Below are positions 8,260 to 17,581 of a DNA stretch of 54,629 nt, in pieces. The notes below the pieces were generated by a model. The model saw nothing but the letters and a program-made list of their open reading frames with translations. It made no database searches and was not told the DNA's origin. Every line of letters starts with the position of its first letter. Positions within the stretch are counted from its first letter, which is position 1. The DNA is from Pseudomonadota bacterium. Its GTDB lineage: Bacteria; Bdellovibrionota_B; Oligoflexia; Silvanigrellales; Silvanigrellaceae. A program made the position numbers and the translations under genes. The stretch spans positions 1 to 54,629 of the forward strand of contig RFOM01000022.1 in assembly GCA_009926615.1 (NCBI GenBank), read 5' to 3'.

Positions 8260-10415
8260 TGCTCCTTTTCAACAGCGTCCGCAGGCACCTCAGAGGCCTC
8301 GGGCGCAGGAACCAGCAGAGGTTCAACCCTGCGGCCGGCCAAAGCCATAATTTCGGCGGACTTGATTCTCTCCGCAGTGGAAAAGAGCCGCCCCTTGGAA
8401 CGGTTTTCCAGATACAGGATCTCAGTCTGGCCAAATCCTATGCTTTTCCGAGAGCTACGGAGTTCCCTCGGATATGGCTCACTCGTCAAGAAATATTCGA
8501 GAATTTCTGAAAACCGCGGATTTGCCTGCGGAACCCACCAATGCCTCAGGGGTATTTTGTAAACATCAAACGCCACAAGGCGTTTTTGGGCGAATTCAAG
8601 CTCCGTGAGGTCAAGAAACAGTGCGTCGAAGGCATCCGCTGCGACAGCATCCGCAGGCTTAACAAAGTCCTGACTCGCAACCCCTTGAACATACCAAGCA
8701 AAAGGCCACGTAGCCTCGCCGTGAATCGTGATTTTCGGAGTAAGATTTTTGACTTCGCTCAGAGTCTTCCAGCGCTCCCTGAGAGCCTTTGACTCGGGAG
8801 TCGTTTGAGTAAAAACGAGTCTTTCAACGGGATCGGCAGGCCGCAGGAAGGACAACCTTATTGCCTTCCAGCCGGCAAAGACAATGAATGCCGCAGTCAG
8901 CCAAACAAGCAGTCGGCCGCTTTTTCGGACCCATGAGTGTTCCCACTCCTCAACCAACCGGGCAACGTCGGAAAATTTTCCGGTAAAACAGTGATCAATC
9001 AACACAGATTTCGGGGCTAAACTGCGGCCAATTTCCAGACCGGCCAGTGCAAAAAGCGGAAGCAGTATATAGATCAGCAGCCAAGGAACCTTCTCACCGA
9101 CATACGAATACGCACCGATTGCGCCCGTAGCCCACCACCATAAAAAGGCGTCTATCCTGCGCCCCAAAGCAACAGATGCAACGAAAGCCACCGCTCCGCT
9201 GACGGCAACCGCAACGATTTGAAGCAGGTGTCTGGAATGCGCAACGTGAAGCAGGTGTGCAAATCTGTCGAACGCTGCGCTGACCTTTTCGGGGACAAGT
9301 GCATTGAGGCAAAACTCGGAAATTGAACAACCTTCGGAAGTGAGCCCGATGCGGGGGGAAAAAAGAACAACCATCCAGAGGACGACAACGCCGCCGACGA
9401 TCAACTTACGCGCTTTCAGAAGCGAGACCGGAAATCGAACAGCCTCTGTTGCAACCGAGAATGCGGCAAGCCGGACGCTTCGGTACCAAGCGGCCAAAAG
9501 CGCAGGCACAAGGGCGAATTCGTAATTGAAAAACAGCGGACTATGATAATCAAACGGACCGTCTATCCGGCGCTTTTGATTTTGATCCCACCAATAAAGA
9601 AGGCTTTCTCTGTAAAGTCCGTCAAGAATTCCGTGCATCGCACCTTTCGAGTGCCTGAAAAAACTTGAATAAAAAATCACAAAAATTACTGCAAAAACAA
9701 TAAAACAGTTGAGCGGGAGAGCCAGTCTGTCCCAGAACTGCGGGGCCGCGCCGGAGTCACTCCGTTGATTCGCCTGATCGGAAAACCCGCTTTTTCGCGC
9801 AAGCAGTGAAATAAACAGTCCGCCCGTCAGCCAGATGAACATGTGAAGATAAGAATTCTCTTTGTTGCAGAACTGCATTGCCAGAAATGCACTCGCACAA
9901 ACGGCCGGCCACATTTTTCCGGTTCGCCGGTATGTGAAATAAGATGCGAGAGAAATACAAATCCAGAGCGAATTAAAAGCATCTTCGCGAAGAAAACGGC
10001 CAAAATACATCATCGTCGGACTGAAGAGCAGAAAAACTGCAAGGGCTGCCGCCGCCCAAGTTCCAATTTGTTTTCTCCACAGCAGAGGCAAGGCGACAAT
10101 AAGAACACCGCAAAGGGCAGCCGGCAGTCGTGCGGTCAGTTGATCGGACCCGAAGACAGCCAAAAATGCACCGGTGAGATAATACAAAACCGGTCCGTGA
10201 AGCAGGGCAGAATACTCGTGAGGTATTCCCTCTGCCACTCGGTTTGAATAATACGCATGAAGGCTTTCGTCGTGGTGGTAGGGTTTTTCGTCAAGAAAAA
10301 GAAACCTGCTCAATCCCGCCAAAATCAGGACGAGTCCGCAGAGATAAAACCATCCCCTGCGCGAAAACCGCTTCGCCGTGATAGCATCAAATTCAGGAGT
10401 ATCATTCAAGGACAA
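8256..10415 (-). CDS. Agl23/GT39-like multi-spanning glycosyltransferase-family membrane protein
   Basis: A 719-residue integral membrane protein with many predicted helices. The first loop has PYHHDESLHAYYSNRVAEG, with the acidic DE (residues 49-50) typical of GT-C fold enzymes, followed by GPVLYYLTGAFLAVFG and TARLPAALCGVL. This matches TIGR03663, 'flippase activity-associated protein Agl23', best known from archaeal protein glycosylation and scattered in bacteria. It may move sugars from a polyprenyl carrier to an acceptor on the outer face of the inner membrane. The start at 10415 follows AGAGGGG six bases upstream and is 40 bases from the divergent CCA-adding enzyme gene. No other glycan gene is adjacent, so the substrate is open. 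Confidence 0.7.
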   Translation of the reverse strand: MSLNDTPEFDAITAKRFSRRGWFYLCGLVLILAGLSRFLFLDEKPYHHDESLHAYYSNRVAEGIPHEYSALLHGPVLYYLTGAFLAVFGSDQLTARLPAALCGVLIVALPLLWRKQIGTWAAAALAVFLLFSPTMMYFGRFLREDAFNSLWICISLASYFTYRRTGKMWPAVCASAFLAMQFCNKENSYLHMFIWLTGGLFISLLARKSGFSDQANQRSDSGAAPQFWDRLALPLNCFIVFAVIFVIFYSSFFRHSKGAMHGILDGLYRESLLYWWDQNQKRRIDGPFDYHSPLFFNYEFALVPALLAAWYRSVRLAAFSVATEAVRFPVSLLKARKLIVGGVVVLWMVVLFSPRIGLTSEGCSISEFCLNALVPEKVSAAFDRFAHLLHVAHSRHLLQIVAVAVSGAVAFVASVALGRRIDAFLWWWATGAIGAYSYVGEKVPWLLIYILLPLFALAGLEIGRSLAPKSVLIDHCFTGKFSDVARLVEEWEHSWVRKSGRLLVWLTAAFIVFAGWKAIRLSFLRPADPVERLVFTQTTPESKALRERWKTLSEVKNLTPKITIHGEATWPFAWYVQGVASQDFVKPADAVAADAFDALFLDLTELEFAQKRLVAFDVYKIPLRHWWVPQANPRFSEILEYFLTSEPYPRELRSSRKSIGFGQTEILYLENRSKGRLFSTAERIKSAEIMALAGRRVEPLLVPAPEASEVPADAVEKEQ

Positions 10416-10455
10416 TGCTCAACCCCTCTTACTGACAACCGGAGCCTGTTCACAG

Positions 10456-11868
10456 ATGAAGACGATACCATACAAAATGAGTACGCAGGTGTCGGTTCAT
10501 CCACGCATCAGAGCCGCACACAAATTGTGTAACATTTTCCGGCGCTCGAATTTTAGTGCCTATTGGGTCGGCGGAGCAGTACGTGACCTGCTGATTCAGC
10601 CTGACTGCGTCCCGAAGGACATTGACATCGCCACAGACGCTCCGTTTGACGAAATCTGCAAACTGTTGCCCAAGACGCGCGCGATCGGCAAAGCTTTCGG
10701 TGTCGGGCTTGCAACCGAGGGTGAATTCAGTTTCGAAATCGCAACATTCCGCAAAGAGGGAGAATACACCGACCGTAGACATCCGAGTCTTGTAGGACAG
10801 GGAACGTTGCAGGAAGATTCCGAGCGCAGGGACTTTACCGTCAATGCACTCTACTTCGATCCGCTTGACGGATTGCTCCTTGATTTGCACGACGGCCTGC
10901 AGGATTTGCGTTCAGGACTTTTGCGCTGCGTCGGTGATGCAAACTCGCGGCTTCACGAAGATCCACTCAGAATTCTGCGCCTGTTCAGATTCTCTGCCAA
11001 TTTGAATTTTAAAATTGAACCCACAACCCTGCAGGCTGCAATCCGGCTGGCACCGGAACTGCGCTTCATCAGCAAGGAGAGGGTTTTGCTCGAAGTTTCC
11101 AAACTGTCGAACGGAAGTGAAGGCCGCTTCGCAAATCTTATTCCTCCGCTTCAACCGGTCCTTCTCGGAGAGGCATTGCCGGCTTCGAAAAGTGAATCAG
11201 CCGGCAATCGGGAAGTCACCCTCACGCCCCCCCCGTTCGCGGCAGCCTCTAATGCAGGCATTCTGTTTGCCATCCTCTGCGCGGCCAACGAAGGATTTGC
11301 AAACCGTAATTGGAGGCAAACGTTCGACGGGTGGCCTGTTTCGTCCGAAGAGCACGCCGCCATCGAACTTTTTCAGCGGGCGGGTGATGGACAATTCCTG
11401 ATTCCGGAAACGTCATCAGAAACCGACTGGCGCAAGTTTCTTGAAAACTACAAATGGCTCCGCCGGCAAAGCACGGTTCGGCTCGGAACAGCGGAATGGC
11501 TTTACCGGATTTTCGGAGCGGTAGACGGTTCGGGGCAGGAATCCGCGCGCGACCTCCTGTCCGGCCTCAAATCGCTGCTCAATTCAGACAACGTCGATTT
11601 ATCCGTCAGTGACTGCCTTGAGCAGGCCATCAGACAAAGAGCAAAACCGCTCAGGGACATGATTCAAAGCCTGCTGGCCGACTCATCGCGAAAAAGCGCG
11701 CTGGGCTGGGCGCGGGTGATGGCTGACTGCAGCCTGCTGCTCGGCACGCTTAACCTGAAGCCGGCCAAGTTTCCTGATTTTATGCACACCGACGATGACA
11801 AAAAAATCGCGTCACTGTGTGAAACAGCGACGCGATGGTCTGAATCAAAAGCGAAGGAAAAAAAATAA
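10456..11868 (+). CDS. cca: CCA tRNA nucleotidyltransferase / poly(A) polymerase family
   Basis: About 470 residues. The N-terminal polymerase-beta-like domain has YWVGGAVRDLL, PKDIDIATDA (the metal-binding DxD) and RRDFTVNALYFDP, followed by EDPLRILRLFRFSANL, the head and neck of class II CCA-adding enzymes. It repairs or builds the 3' CCA end of tRNAs. The C-terminal half is more diverged, with no HD motif that I can see. I chose the ATG at 10456 because a GGAG lies 11 bases upstream and an earlier start would overlap the divergent Agl23-like gene; ATG 10477 is an alternative. CCA addition versus poly(A) polymerase cannot be separated from motifs alone. Confidence 0.87.
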   Translation: MKTIPYKMSTQVSVHPRIRAAHKLCNIFRRSNFSAYWVGGAVRDLLIQPDCVPKDIDIATDAPFDEICKLLPKTRAIGKAFGVGLATEGEFSFEIATFRKEGEYTDRRHPSLVGQGTLQEDSERRDFTVNALYFDPLDGLLLDLHDGLQDLRSGLLRCVGDANSRLHEDPLRILRLFRFSANLNFKIEPTTLQAAIRLAPELRFISKERVLLEVSKLSNGSEGRFANLIPPLQPVLLGEALPASKSESAGNREVTLTPPPFAAASNAGILFAILCAANEGFANRNWRQTFDGWPVSSEEHAAIELFQRAGDGQFLIPETSSETDWRKFLENYKWLRRQSTVRLGTAEWLYRIFGAVDGSGQESARDLLSGLKSLLNSDNVDLSVSDCLEQAIRQRAKPLRDMIQSLLADSSRKSALGWARVMADCSLLLGTLNLKPAKFPDFMHTDDDKKIASLCETATRWSESKAKEKK

Positions 11869-11894
11869 CCTTCCCAATCAAAAAACTCTGTGGC

Positions 11895-13514
11895 TCAGTG
11901 GCTCAGTGAATTCCTCAATGCCGCGAATGCGTGCGGAGTCGTGCTGCGCGTATGACGGCGGGTGATTGAACCCTGCGACACAAAGTTCAGGACATACCAT
12001 TTCCCGCCGGCTTTTGCGTTGGTACCGCTTGCACCGTCACCGCCGAAAGGCTGCTGATTGACAACCGCACCGGTGGTTTTTCTGTTGACGTAAAAATTGC
12101 CTGCGAGCTGCGATAAAACCGGAATAGCAGACTCAAGAAACGTTTCATTGCGGCTGATAACCGAACCGGTCAGGCGGTAGGAGTGCTGTTCGATAATGCG
12201 CACGGCATCTTCAAGTTTTTTGTATGTTCTGATTGCCGTAACAGGTCCGAAAATCTCGACGCTCAGCATATCGTGTTCGTCGGCAGAGACTTCAACGAGA
12301 GTGGGTTCAATAAAAAAACCCTTGCTGTCATCAGTTTTTCCGCCCGCAAGAATCGTACAATTTTTGTCACTCTTTGCCTTTTCGATTGCTGATTTTATTT
12401 TATCAAATGCGCGCTGGTTGATGACCGGTCCAAGATCAGCCTTACGCTCGACGGGGTTGGTCATAAGTTGTGCCTGAGTTTGCCGGAGCAGCTCGGACTT
12501 AAGTGCAGGCCAGATCTTCTCATCGACAAGAACGACACTGTTGGCCGAGCATTTTTGCCCGCTGCGGCCGAATGCTCCCTGTACAATGGCCTGCGCAGTG
12601 TCAACAACATCGATGTCGGCATCAGCCACCAAAAAGTCTTTTCCGCCGGTCTCCGCAATAAAGCGCGGAAAGTTGTTCCGCGGGTATTCGGTATTGAACA
12701 GATAATTTCCAAAGACACGCGCGGTGTTAAAACTGCCCGTGAAATTAAGACAACTGAGCTCCGGATGTTTGAGAACAGGCGGAAGACAGTTTGGTCCCTC
12801 GCCCGTAATGAAATTGATGACTCCCGCCGGAAAGCCCGCTTCTTCCAGAGCAAGCATAAGCAGGTAGCTGGTGAGAACCGCATCGCTGCTCGGTTTCCAG
12901 ACGACCGTATTTCCGGTCAGCGCCATGACCAGCGGAAGGTTATATCCAATCGCAATCGGAAAGTTGAAGGGGGTCACTGCAAGAGTAAATCCCTTCAGCG
13001 GCCTGAGCTGAAGCTGATTGGTCTCCATGGGGCCGTCGCCCATTCGTTCGGACAGCAAATCAGAATAAAACCAGTTGTTGAACCGGACGAAATCCATAAG
13101 CTCAGCCCAGCTCGCCGAGCACTCATTTGCCGTATACCCGCACTCAACGGCTGCGGTTGCCATCGTCTGATATTTCCATTTCGCAAGGACAACCTCGAGG
13201 TCGCGGAATTTTTGGATGCGGGTTGCAGGCGACAGGGCTGCCCATGCCGGCTTGGCTGCAAGTGCAGCTTCAATTGCCTTTTGTGCATGCTGATGATCGG
13301 CTTCCTGAAAAGTACATACGACTTGTTTGTTTGCCGGATTGAGACTCTTGCCCTTGTCTTTTGCGAACACTTTTTGTCCGCCGATGATCATCGGAACTTC
13401 CAGACCCGCCGGAACTTCCCGCACTGCAGTTTCAAACTGCGCCCAAGCGGTTTCATTGTCGCGTATATTTTCAATAGGTTCATTGGCCGGCTTGACCATA
13501 GACAGAACATTCAT
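11895..13514 (-). CDS. pruA: Delta-1-pyrroline-5-carboxylate dehydrogenase (PruA/RocA-type)
   Basis: A 539-residue aldehyde dehydrogenase. Features include the Rossmann region VTPFNFPIAIG, VVWKPSSDA, the general base Glu in FIAETGGKD, the catalytic Cys in GAFGRSGQKCSANS, and VEIFGPVTAIRTY. The PMETNQL and NQQPFGGDGASGTNAKAGG segments are characteristic of P5C dehydrogenase, which oxidises glutamate semialdehyde to glutamate with NAD+. No proline dehydrogenase domain is fused or adjacent, so it is the stand-alone form. proC, which runs the opposite reaction, is at 29.6 kb. The last ~20 residues after SQGSITRR are an unusual His/Arg-rich tail. It converges on cca and lies 27 bases above the CapA-like gene. 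Confidence 0.93.
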   Translation of the reverse strand: MNVLSMVKPANEPIENIRDNETAWAQFETAVREVPAGLEVPMIIGGQKVFAKDKGKSLNPANKQVVCTFQEADHQHAQKAIEAALAAKPAWAALSPATRIQKFRDLEVVLAKWKYQTMATAAVECGYTANECSASWAELMDFVRFNNWFYSDLLSERMGDGPMETNQLQLRPLKGFTLAVTPFNFPIAIGYNLPLVMALTGNTVVWKPSSDAVLTSYLLMLALEEAGFPAGVINFITGEGPNCLPPVLKHPELSCLNFTGSFNTARVFGNYLFNTEYPRNNFPRFIAETGGKDFLVADADIDVVDTAQAIVQGAFGRSGQKCSANSVVLVDEKIWPALKSELLRQTQAQLMTNPVERKADLGPVINQRAFDKIKSAIEKAKSDKNCTILAGGKTDDSKGFFIEPTLVEVSADEHDMLSVEIFGPVTAIRTYKKLEDAVRIIEQHSYRLTGSVISRNETFLESAIPVLSQLAGNFYVNRKTTGAVVNQQPFGGDGASGTNAKAGGKWYVLNFVSQGSITRRHTRSTTPHAFAALRNSLSH

Positions 13515-13541
13515 GTGAAACCCCGAATTTGGACGTTGGTC

Positions 13542-14867
13542 TTAATTGACTGCACGTCCTTCTTTAGAGGCTTGCGGGCCGGCCCGCAACCACTCGGAGA
13601 CAGCGTCCACGCGGCGCTCGGAGGGGATGTAGAATTCAAGATTTGAAGAAAAAAGCCCTTTTTTCAGATAGTCGCGGGCAAAAGGAAGGAATTCGTTCCG
13701 CGTCATCGGCCTCGACTGGTATCCCGTGATCCGGTTGTAGGTCATCAGCGGTGTCAGAACGAGCCGGTAAGTATGATTACCCGCTCCGGCAGAAGACTCT
13801 TCTCCTCTGCAGAATTCGAAATGTGCTCCGAGGCCGAATTTTGCGTCCCGCGAAAGCGATGCGAATACAAAATTTCCAAGTCCGTAAACGACGAGTCCGT
13901 CATTGCGTTCGTTTTCAATTTTTTGGGCAAGGTGGGCATGATGGCCGACGACGATGTCAGCTCCTGCCGCGAGCGCCAGCTTTGCGTGCTGTTCCTGATG
14001 CGGTTTGACAAGCGGCGAAAGCTCCTGACCCCAATGAAAAGCAACCACGACAAAATCCGCATCTTCACGGGCCGCTGCAATTGCGCTCTGCATTGCAGGC
14101 TGAGTCGGATGCGCAACTCCTGCCTTGTTTTTCCCCGCCCATGCTTCCGCAGGGTAGGTTGTTGTTACGGAAAAAACCGCAATTTTCAGGCCATTTTTTA
14201 CAAGCCACATGGGCTTCATTGCAGCCTGAAGATCCTTGCCCAATCCGGCAAAAGAAACACCGGCTTTCTGCATTGCAAGACTTGTATCACTTGCACCCGA
14301 CCAGCCGAAATCCATCGAATGATTGTTTGCACGGGTGAAGTTTTTCACGCCCGCCTTTTTCAACCAGTCCAGACTTTCGGGCACTTGCCGCAGCGCATAC
14401 GGATATTTTGGAAATGCCCGTGTGTTGTTTTTGGTAATGCTGCCTTCAAAATTGACGACGTTAAAATCGCTCCAAGAGAGCAGAGGAAGCATTTTGTCAA
14501 AAAGTTTCTTTTTGATATCGGCAGCGGGCGATGAAGAAGGAACCCAATAATCGCCGAAGAAACTCACCTTCACCGGAGCAGAGCAGTGTGGTTCCCAAAG
14601 TTCTGTCTGTTCGACTCCGGTTCCTGCCAAAGGCAGTGAAGGAATGTTTGGCCTGATGACTTCAGTATTTTGTCCGTCCAAAATGGCTTTGGGCAATGCG
14701 CCGCTTTCAGACTGGGCTCTAAGGTTGATGCCCTTCAGCAGATGATATCTGACCTTGACGTCCGCGACCTGAACGCCTCCCTCAGGAACAAATTCAGCTG
14801 AAGATGCATGCACCGAAAGGGACAGCAAAGTTAAAGCCCCAAGGCGCTGTCGGATTGCAGCACTCAT
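13542..14867 (-). CDS. CapA family (PGA_cap metallophosphoesterase-like) exported protein
   Basis: A 441-residue protein with an N-terminal signal peptide (hydrophobic TLLSLSVHASSA, about residues 12-25). The mature part matches the PGA_cap family: VKVSFFGDYW, FNVVNFEGSI, TRANNHSMDFGWSG, FVVVAFHWGQEL and DIVVGHHAHLAQKIE. These Asp, Asn and His motifs form the family's calcineurin-like metal site. Named members are involved in poly-gamma-glutamate capsule synthesis, but no capB or capC is nearby and many CapA homologues have other or unknown roles. It probably acts in the periplasm. It sits 27 bases downstream of pruA, a glutamate-producing enzyme, which may be chance. Confidence 0.82.
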   Translation of the reverse strand: MSAAIRQRLGALTLLSLSVHASSAEFVPEGGVQVADVKVRYHLLKGINLRAQSESGALPKAILDGQNTEVIRPNIPSLPLAGTGVEQTELWEPHCSAPVKVSFFGDYWVPSSSPAADIKKKLFDKMLPLLSWSDFNVVNFEGSITKNNTRAFPKYPYALRQVPESLDWLKKAGVKNFTRANNHSMDFGWSGASDTSLAMQKAGVSFAGLGKDLQAAMKPMWLVKNGLKIAVFSVTTTYPAEAWAGKNKAGVAHPTQPAMQSAIAAAREDADFVVVAFHWGQELSPLVKPHQEQHAKLALAAGADIVVGHHAHLAQKIENERNDGLVVYGLGNFVFASLSRDAKFGLGAHFEFCRGEESSAGAGNHTYRLVLTPLMTYNRITGYQSRPMTRNEFLPFARDYLKKGLFSSNLEFYIPSERRVDAVSEWLRAGPQASKEGRAVN

Positions 14868-15027
14868 GATTCTTCTCCCTTGTCATTGCGTCGCCCGACT
14901 ACGTCTCTTTAAAAATAACACGCCGGCGCAAACAATTGCTTGCACATTGCAGCTCAGACACCCGTTTGGCGGTGAGGAATTAATTGCAGGGCAGTGCAGA
15001 AGGTCAGAACGCGGAAATTACGGAGAA

Positions 15028-15666
15028 TTAACCTTCCCCGCTCGGCTGTCTTTCCGAGTTTTCAAGAACATCAAGGCTTATCATATGGCGCAGCCGCTGT
15101 ACTTTGGTTCTCAAGTAATTCGTATTTTCAGGGTGGATACTCGGCACGACCGCAATGCGCTCTGCCACTCGAATGCCGGCCTTCTGAAGGGCCTCGACTT
15201 TGTCGGGGTTGTTGGTCAACAGCCTGACCGACGTCACTCCCGAATATTTCAGCACGTCGGAGGCGATCGTGTAATCCCGTTCGTCAGCCGAGTACCCCAA
15301 AGCAAGATTTGCATCGACGGTATCAAGTCCGGTGTCCTGCAATGCATACGCTTTGAGCTTTGCCGAAAGGCCGATTCCGCGTCCTTCCTGCCGGAGATAG
15401 AGAACCGCACCGCGCCCCTCCCGTGCAATGGCCTGCATGGCATCTGCCAGCTGCTGACCGCAGTCACAGCGAAGCGAACCGAAAACATCACCGGTCAGGC
15501 ACTCCGAATGAATACGCACAAGCGGGCTGAAACCTTCGGAAGCCCAATTCCCCGTCCAGAGCAGTAAATGCTCCTTGCCGGTCGCCTTTTCACGGAAAAG
15601 CGACAGCACAAAGGTACCCCAGAGTGTGGGTAAACGTGTATCTGACAAGTGTTCCAAATGAAGCAT
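15028..15666 (-). CDS. ribA: GTP cyclohydrolase II
   Basis: A 212-residue enzyme opening GTP to the first riboflavin precursor. It shows RIHSECLTGDVFGSLRCDCG, with the three zinc cysteines, then VLYLRQEGRGIGL (catalytic Arg region) and LLTNNPDKVEAL. Length is close to E. coli RibA (196). I start at the ATG at 15666, since upstream in-frame sequence looks non-coding and lies in the divergent intergenic region. It is a stand-alone RibA without an RibB domain. No other riboflavin gene is adjacent and I find no FMN riboswitch upstream; a small hairpin is noted separately. Confidence 0.95.
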   Translation of the reverse strand: MLHLEHLSDTRLPTLWGTFVLSLFREKATGKEHLLLWTGNWASEGFSPLVRIHSECLTGDVFGSLRCDCGQQLADAMQAIAREGRGAVLYLRQEGRGIGLSAKLKAYALQDTGLDTVDANLALGYSADERDYTIASDVLKYSGVTSVRLLTNNPDKVEALQKAGIRVAERIAVVPSIHPENTNYLRTKVQRLRHMISLDVLENSERQPSGEG

Positions 15667-15681
15667 GGCAAAAAAATCCAC

Positions 15682-15700
15682 CAAAAAGAGCCTAAGCTCT
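15682..15700 (-). terminator. Terminator- or attenuator-like hairpin in the ribA leader
   Basis: On the minus strand AGAGC-TTAG-GCTCT is followed by TTTT, ending 16 bases before the ribA start codon. The five-pair stem is short for an efficient terminator. In this position it could act as a leader attenuator or only as a structural element. Confidence 0.28.
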
Positions 15701-15855
15701 GAACTTTCAGTCGTTAATTCACATTCGGGGGACGAACAAGTGAATTTCAGGCTTAAAAAAAAGACTGGCTCATCGTCCAAGTCTCTGTTAGCGCTTCGGC
15801 AACGAGAAAAGTGGATCTGGTACCGCGTGTTTTTAAAAGGGCGGCGGAAATACAC

Positions 15856-16941
15856 ATGGCAAGAAGAACCGGCAGCAAAGCATATCGCCTTTCGGCCCAA
15901 AGCAGTGCGCTGCTTGTCGGCCTTGCTCTTGCACTGCTGCTCACACAATCTGCTTTTCTTTGTAATTCAGGAATATTAACCGCATTCGGATGGTCGCTCG
16001 TCGCCAGTCTGGCCGGTTGTCTCTACTCAATCGTCTTCCACTGGAGCGATCTGATTCAGTGCAGGGTCCCCGAGCAAACGACATGGCGTAAGGGTATTCT
16101 GGCGGGAGTTTTGCTCGCAGCCGCCCTGCTGCTGCTCGGTCATTCGCTTGAAATGAGCGACGGAAGTCCTTGGCCGGCTCTTTCACTCGCTTTCGTTCCG
16201 TGGTGCCGAAGTCTGTGGAGGCGCATATTCGTCGGGGATGCGCTGTATTCTCAGAAAGAAAGATTCATTTCGGCAACCATGCTTGCCGCTGCGGTCACCT
16301 TCATTTTTCCTGAACTCCTCGCGGTTGCCGAAGCCGTCCGGATGACAGCCGGCGATGCTTCGGCGGTGATGTCGAAAATTTCAACTCTCCGGATTTCGGC
16401 TCCCCGCAGCTCGGCAATCCTGTCGGCTCTGGTTTTTGGAGCGGTTTCAAGTTTGCAGCGACCGCAGGACCGAACCATTTCCAGCCGGATTTTCTGGACG
16501 ATTCCCGTCGGTGCGGCTGCAATCCTTCTAAGTTCGGCCGGATGGGTCGCGATGCATGTTTCAGGTGCCCGCATGCCGCTGCTTGGCCAGTTCGAATCGC
16601 TGGCCACCCACAGACTTCTCACTCTCGCGCCTGCATTGCTTTTTGGAGTCGTGATGCTTGGAATCAGGCCTCAAAGCCAGATTTCGAACGCACAACTTAT
16701 TGGCAAAGACGCGGTCTACTGGTGGCAATTATTGGGTTTGGCCGCGGGCGTTCTTTGCTCGCTTTTCCTTCTCAAACACCCTTCGGCGTTCGGAACCGAT
16801 GCCGCAGCCCTCGGTTTGCTGCTTCTTGGCCAGATCATCGGGGCCTTTAACCGGCAGGCAAGCGTTCGTTTTGCGCCCGCTCTGAGCTCGGTTCAAATAC
16901 CGGACAGTCAGGAACCCGTTCTTACAACCCGCCAGCAGTAA
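15856..16941 (+). CDS. Multi-spanning membrane protein of unknown function
   Basis: About 361 residues with roughly eight to ten hydrophobic segments, for example ALLVGLALALLLTQSAFL, LAGVLLAAALLLLG, and near the C-terminus LGLAAGVLCSLFLL and AAALGLLLLGQIIGAF. I recognise no family motif. I chose the ATG at 15856, 10 bases after GGCGGA; an in-frame ATG at 15811 would add 15 residues. It is divergent from ribA with a 189-base gap and only 11 bases before the LOG-family gene, so these two plus-strand genes are probably co-transcribed. The C-terminal ~20 residues are polar and likely cytoplasmic. Confidence 0.6.
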   Translation: MARRTGSKAYRLSAQSSALLVGLALALLLTQSAFLCNSGILTAFGWSLVASLAGCLYSIVFHWSDLIQCRVPEQTTWRKGILAGVLLAAALLLLGHSLEMSDGSPWPALSLAFVPWCRSLWRRIFVGDALYSQKERFISATMLAAAVTFIFPELLAVAEAVRMTAGDASAVMSKISTLRISAPRSSAILSALVFGAVSSLQRPQDRTISSRIFWTIPVGAAAILLSSAGWVAMHVSGARMPLLGQFESLATHRLLTLAPALLFGVVMLGIRPQSQISNAQLIGKDAVYWWQLLGLAAGVLCSLFLLKHPSAFGTDAAALGLLLLGQIIGAFNRQASVRFAPALSSVQIPDSQEPVLTTRQQ

Positions 16942-16952
16942 CGGCAATAATC

Positions 16953-17504
16953 ATGAAATATCGAATCAAATCAGTCTGTGTATTCTGCGGAGCGCGTGAG
17001 GGAACCTCGCCGGTCTTTCGGGAAACTGCTTTCGAATCCGGCCGGCTGTTGGGCAAAAAGGGCATTAAGCTGGTTTACGGAGGAAGCAGGGACGGTTTGA
17101 TGGGAGCCGCAGCCGACGGCGCGCTTGCGGCGGGCGGCGAAGTTCTTGGTGTCCTGCCTCAGAAATTAGCTTCAAAAGAACTCGCGCATACCAAAATCCA
17201 ACAGCTCCTGACGGTCGATTCCATGGCTCGGCGCAAAGATATCCTCATGAACGAGTCGGACCTTTTTCTGATCCTGCCGGGAGGGCTTGGAACCCTTGAT
17301 GAACTTTTCGAAGTTCTGACCGCAAACACTCTGGGATTTTCGGACAAACCCGTAGTGATCCTCAACATTGACGGGTTTTACAGCGGCCTCATTGATTGGC
17401 TCGAAAAAATTGCAGAGTTTGGTCTCAGCAGGCACCCCCGTGACCTGTTTGCCGTCATTACCGATGTTGCCTCTCTCGACAGCCTGATTGAACGGAACAC
17501 GTAG
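16953..17504 (+). CDS. LOG family protein (TIGR00730, nucleoside 5'-monophosphate phosphoribohydrolase)
   Basis: A 183-residue protein with the LOG signature PGGLGTLDELFE (about residues 109-120), preceded by KGIKLVYGGSRDGLMGAAADGAL. Family members cleave N6-modified or plain AMP-type nucleotides to base plus ribose 5-phosphate; plant and bacterial homologues include cytokinin-activating enzymes. The N-terminal SVCVFCGAREG is also typical. In a bacterium like this the usual role is nucleotide or purine turnover rather than hormone synthesis, but the substrate cannot be seen. It follows the membrane-protein gene by 11 bases. Confidence 0.85.
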   Translation: MKYRIKSVCVFCGAREGTSPVFRETAFESGRLLGKKGIKLVYGGSRDGLMGAAADGALAAGGEVLGVLPQKLASKELAHTKIQQLLTVDSMARRKDILMNESDLFLILPGGLGTLDELFEVLTANTLGFSDKPVVILNIDGFYSGLIDWLEKIAEFGLSRHPRDLFAVITDVASLDSLIERNT

Positions 17505-17581
17505 GCGCGGGCTTGCAGCTCTCAGATATCTCAGGCAAGTTTGCTCATAGCAAAGACACGCTCGATATCCGGAGCCCCTGA

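Noticed and set aside
11869..11894. Bidirectional terminator between cca and pruA
   Set aside because: There is a T-run on the minus strand but no complementary arms; the TGGCTCAG copies are direct, not inverted.
12468..13646. Long plus-strand frame opposite pruA
   Set aside because: The minus strand encodes a complete aldehyde dehydrogenase with catalytic motifs; the opposite frame has no family pattern and no ribosome site.
15667..15855. FMN riboswitch upstream of ribA
   Set aside because: I could not find the conserved RFN core sequences on the minus strand.
15665..15979. Small Lys/Ser-rich plus-strand frame in the ribA leader region
   Set aside because: It starts on the ribA start codon, has no ribosome site, and runs out of frame into the membrane-protein gene.
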